A stretch of DNA of 6,928 bases from Pseudomonas fluorescens (GTDB lineage: Bacteria; Pseudomonadota; Alphaproteobacteria; UBA2136; UBA6156). This document shows, piece by piece, positions 5,560 to 6,928 of the stretch. The notes beneath the pieces are model-generated. The model made no database searches. It was not told where the DNA came from and worked only from the letters and a program-made list of their open reading frames with translations. The stretch's first letter is position 1; the number at the start of each line of letters is the position of its first letter. The position numbers and the translations under genes are program-made. The stretch spans positions 1 through 6,928 of the forward strand of contig QFOU01000065.1 in the NCBI GenBank assembly GCA_003241595.1, given 5' to 3'.

Positions 5560-6525
5560 TTAGTCGCGGGTGATGCGGGGATCGGCGGCGGCGTAGGCGA
5601 GGTCGGCCAGCAGGTTGCCCAGGAGGGTGAGGATGGCACCGAGGGTGAGGAGGGCCATAATGGTGGGGTAGTCGCGCATCATCACCGCATTGAAGAAGGT
5701 CTGGCCGAGGCCGGGGAGGGCGAACAGGCTTTCCATAATGACCGATCCACCGATAAGACCGGGGACGCTGAGGCCTAATATAGTAATGAGCGGCAGGAGG
5801 GCGTTGCGGAGGGCATGGCGGAACATGACGCGCTGTGGGGTGGCGCCTTTGGCGCGGGCGGTGAGGATGTAATCCTGTTGCAATGTTTCGATCATGCTGC
5901 CGCGGACGAAACGGGTGATACCGGCCAAGCTACCGATGATTCCGACGGCAAGGGGCAGGGCAAGATGGTGCAAGGTATCGAGTGCGCGTTGCCAGAAGGG
6001 CCAGTTTTCGGCGCCAAAGCTATTGAGGCCCGAGAGCGGCACCCAGCCGAGGTTGATACCAAAATATTGCATGCCGAGCAGGGCCAGCCAGACGCTGGGG
6101 GCGGCAAGGCCGAGGTAGAGAAGGAGGGTCGTGGAGGCATCTCGCCAGCCATAGGGCTTGGAGGCTATCCAAACGCCGAGTGGGATGCTGGGGAGCAAGA
6201 CGAGGAAGAGGCCGCTGACGTTCAGCCACAGAGTGAGCGGCATGGCTTCGGCGATCTTATCCCAGACGGGGCGTGCATCGGGAGCCAGGCTTTTGCCGAG
6301 GTTGCCTTGGGCGAGGTTGCCGACCCAATGAAGGTATTGCTGCCAGATGGGTTTGTCCAGACCGTAGGACTCGCGCATGGCTTCGTTGGCATGGGCTTTG
6401 GGGTCGAGATCGCCCATTAATTGGGTGGGGTCTCCCGGGGCCAAGTGCATGACGGCGAAGCAGAGGATGGTGACACCGAAGAGGAGGGGGAGGCTGAGGA
6501 GCAGGCGCTCGAAGAAATACTTCAT
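5560..6525 (-). CDS. Peptide/nickel-type ABC importer permease, DppB/OppB family (321 aa)
   Basis: The second channel subunit of a Dpp/Opp/Nik-type importer. From the ATG at 6525-6523, helix 1 covers about residues 7-27. It is followed by the family motif LAPGDP (28-33), a periplasmic segment with YGLDKPIWQQYLHW (54-67) and GNLGKS (74-79), then helices near 100-121, 132-152, 187-206, 245-265 and 288-312. The EAA loop is at 218-245 (DYILTARAKG, then RHALRN). The end, LADLAYAAADPRI, is the classic tail. The open frame extends 42 codons upstream, but that part is polar, unlike the family, and would overlap the cytochrome gene, so the internal ATG beginning MKYFFERLLL is preferred. No clear ribosome binding site precedes it. 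It is divergent from cytochrome b561 across 104 bases. Binding protein and ATPase genes are not in the window. Confidence 0.88.
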   Translation of the reverse strand: MKYFFERLLLSLPLLFGVTILCFAVMHLAPGDPTQLMGDLDPKAHANEAMRESYGLDKPIWQQYLHWVGNLAQGNLGKSLAPDARPVWDKIAEAMPLTLWLNVSGLFLVLLPSIPLGVWIASKPYGWRDASTTLLLYLGLAAPSVWLALLGMQYFGINLGWVPLSGLNSFGAENWPFWQRALDTLHHLALPLAVGIIGSLAGITRFVRGSMIETLQQDYILTARAKGATPQRVMFRHALRNALLPLITILGLSVPGLIGGSVIMESLFALPGLGQTFFNAVMMRDYPTIMALLTLGAILTLLGNLLADLAYAAADPRITRD

Positions 6526-6565
6526 GGATGATGTCGGATGTTTTTCGGGTTTTTCGTAATGTGGC

Positions 6566-6595
6566 TTGGCATCGCTTTGGAGAGCATGATAGGCT
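6566..6595 (+). promoter_or_regulatory. Weak candidate promoter for cytochrome b561
   Basis: TTGGCA (6566-6571, 5 of 6 matches) is followed after 18 bases by TAGGCT (6590-6595, only 3 of 6 matches), placing a start near 6602. It lies in the 104-base gap that must also hold the dppB promoter, for which I see no convincing elements. Confidence 0.25.
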
Positions 6596-6629
6596 GACCC
6601 GTAGAAGAAGCCAACAAGGGATGTAGAAT

Positions 6630-6928
6630 ATGCCGCAATCTCGTGAGACATATACCAAAACCGCCAAGTTGCTGCATTGGGTGCTGGCGCTGGGTATCAT
6701 CGGCATGCTGTGTATGGGCCTTTATATGGAAACGCTTGAGTTCGGAGCGTTGAAGTTCCAGCTGTTCCAGTGGCATAAATCCATTGGTCTCACCATTCTG
6801 ATGCTGGTTGTTGTGCGGTTGTTGTGGCGCTTTACCAATCCGGCACCCATGTTGCCCGCGCATATGCCGCTGTGGCAGAAGGCTGCCGCGCATTTGACCC
6901 ATGCCGCGCTCTACGGTTTGATGTTTGC
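6630..6928 (+). CDS. Cytochrome b561 family protein, N-terminal part (3' end outside window)
   Basis: The first 99 residues of a bacterial di-heme cytochrome b561 (CybB/YceJ type), an inner-membrane electron carrier that usually oxidises ubiquinol or handles superoxide. The frame has no stop before the window ends. Helix 1 (about 14-33) carries H16 in KLLHWVLA. The second motif WHKSIGL gives H49 and leads into helix 2 (about 50-66), ending RLLWRFTNP. The third segment, AAHLTHAALYGLMF, has H88 and H91. These match the spacing of conserved histidines in the family. The ATG is preceded by AAGGGATG with about 9 bases of spacing. The usual length is about 175-190 aa, so roughly half is seen. It is divergent from dppB. 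Confidence 0.87.
   Translation, partial: MPQSRETYTKTAKLLHWVLALGIIGMLCMGLYMETLEFGALKFQLFQWHKSIGLTILMLVVVRLLWRFTNPAPMLPAHMPLWQKAAAHLTHAALYGLMF

Noticed and set aside
5815..6420. 201-aa plus-strand open frame
   Set aside because: It lies antisense to the well-supported dppB gene; its acidic, Gly/Ala/Glu-rich product is what antisense reading of GC-rich membrane protein codons gives.
6526..6651. 42-codon N-terminal extension of DppB
   Set aside because: The added residues precede the conserved start of the family, overlap the cytochrome b561 start on the other strand, and contain no membrane segment or signal.

Overview
The window looks like ordinary chromosome from a moderate-GC alphaproteobacterium. 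The main clue is the LolD fragment, whose Walker B/D-loop and THNMELA-type H-loop segment resemble alphaproteobacterial lipoprotein-release ATPases. A Gram-negative cell with an outer membrane fits LolD and cytochrome b561. Genus cannot be read from this. There are no tRNA or rRNA genes, CRISPR arrays, insertion sequences or phage genes.

Layout. (1) Bases 1-228: the 3' end of lolD (+), closed by a strong hairpin terminator. (2) 286-573 (-): a 95-aa membrane protein of unknown function, divergent from recX (628-1182, +), a RecA regulator. (3) A bidirectional hairpin (1192-1214) separates recX from a convergent, cysteine-rich 127-aa orphan (1223-1606, -). (4) That orphan is divergent from a full-length ABC half-transporter of the MsbA/LmrA type (about 1725-3509, +). 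(5) Another two-way hairpin, then a 54-aa charged helical protein (3570-3734, -) with a well-formed sigma70-like promoter just beyond the next gene. (6) 3842-4657 (-): a DppC/OppC-type peptide-transporter permease. (7) 4786-5502 (+): an HNH-endonuclease-family protein with its own ribosome binding site and terminator, most of whose zinc-binding cysteines are gone. (8) 5560-6525 (-): the DppB/OppB-type partner permease. (9) 6630-6928 (+): the start of a cytochrome b561, cut by the window end.

How the genes work together. Most are separate transcription units; nearly every neighbouring pair is convergent or divergent. The one clear functional pair is DppB-DppC, which should form the membrane channel of one peptide/nickel-type importer, yet an oppositely oriented HNH gene sits between them. 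No binding protein or ATPase for this importer is present here. The two permease genes are visibly richer in G+C than the exporter gene.

The most interesting point is the HNH-family protein with eroded zinc ligands lodged between dppB and dppC. I see no convincing multi-gene novel system; the remaining unknowns are three small proteins.
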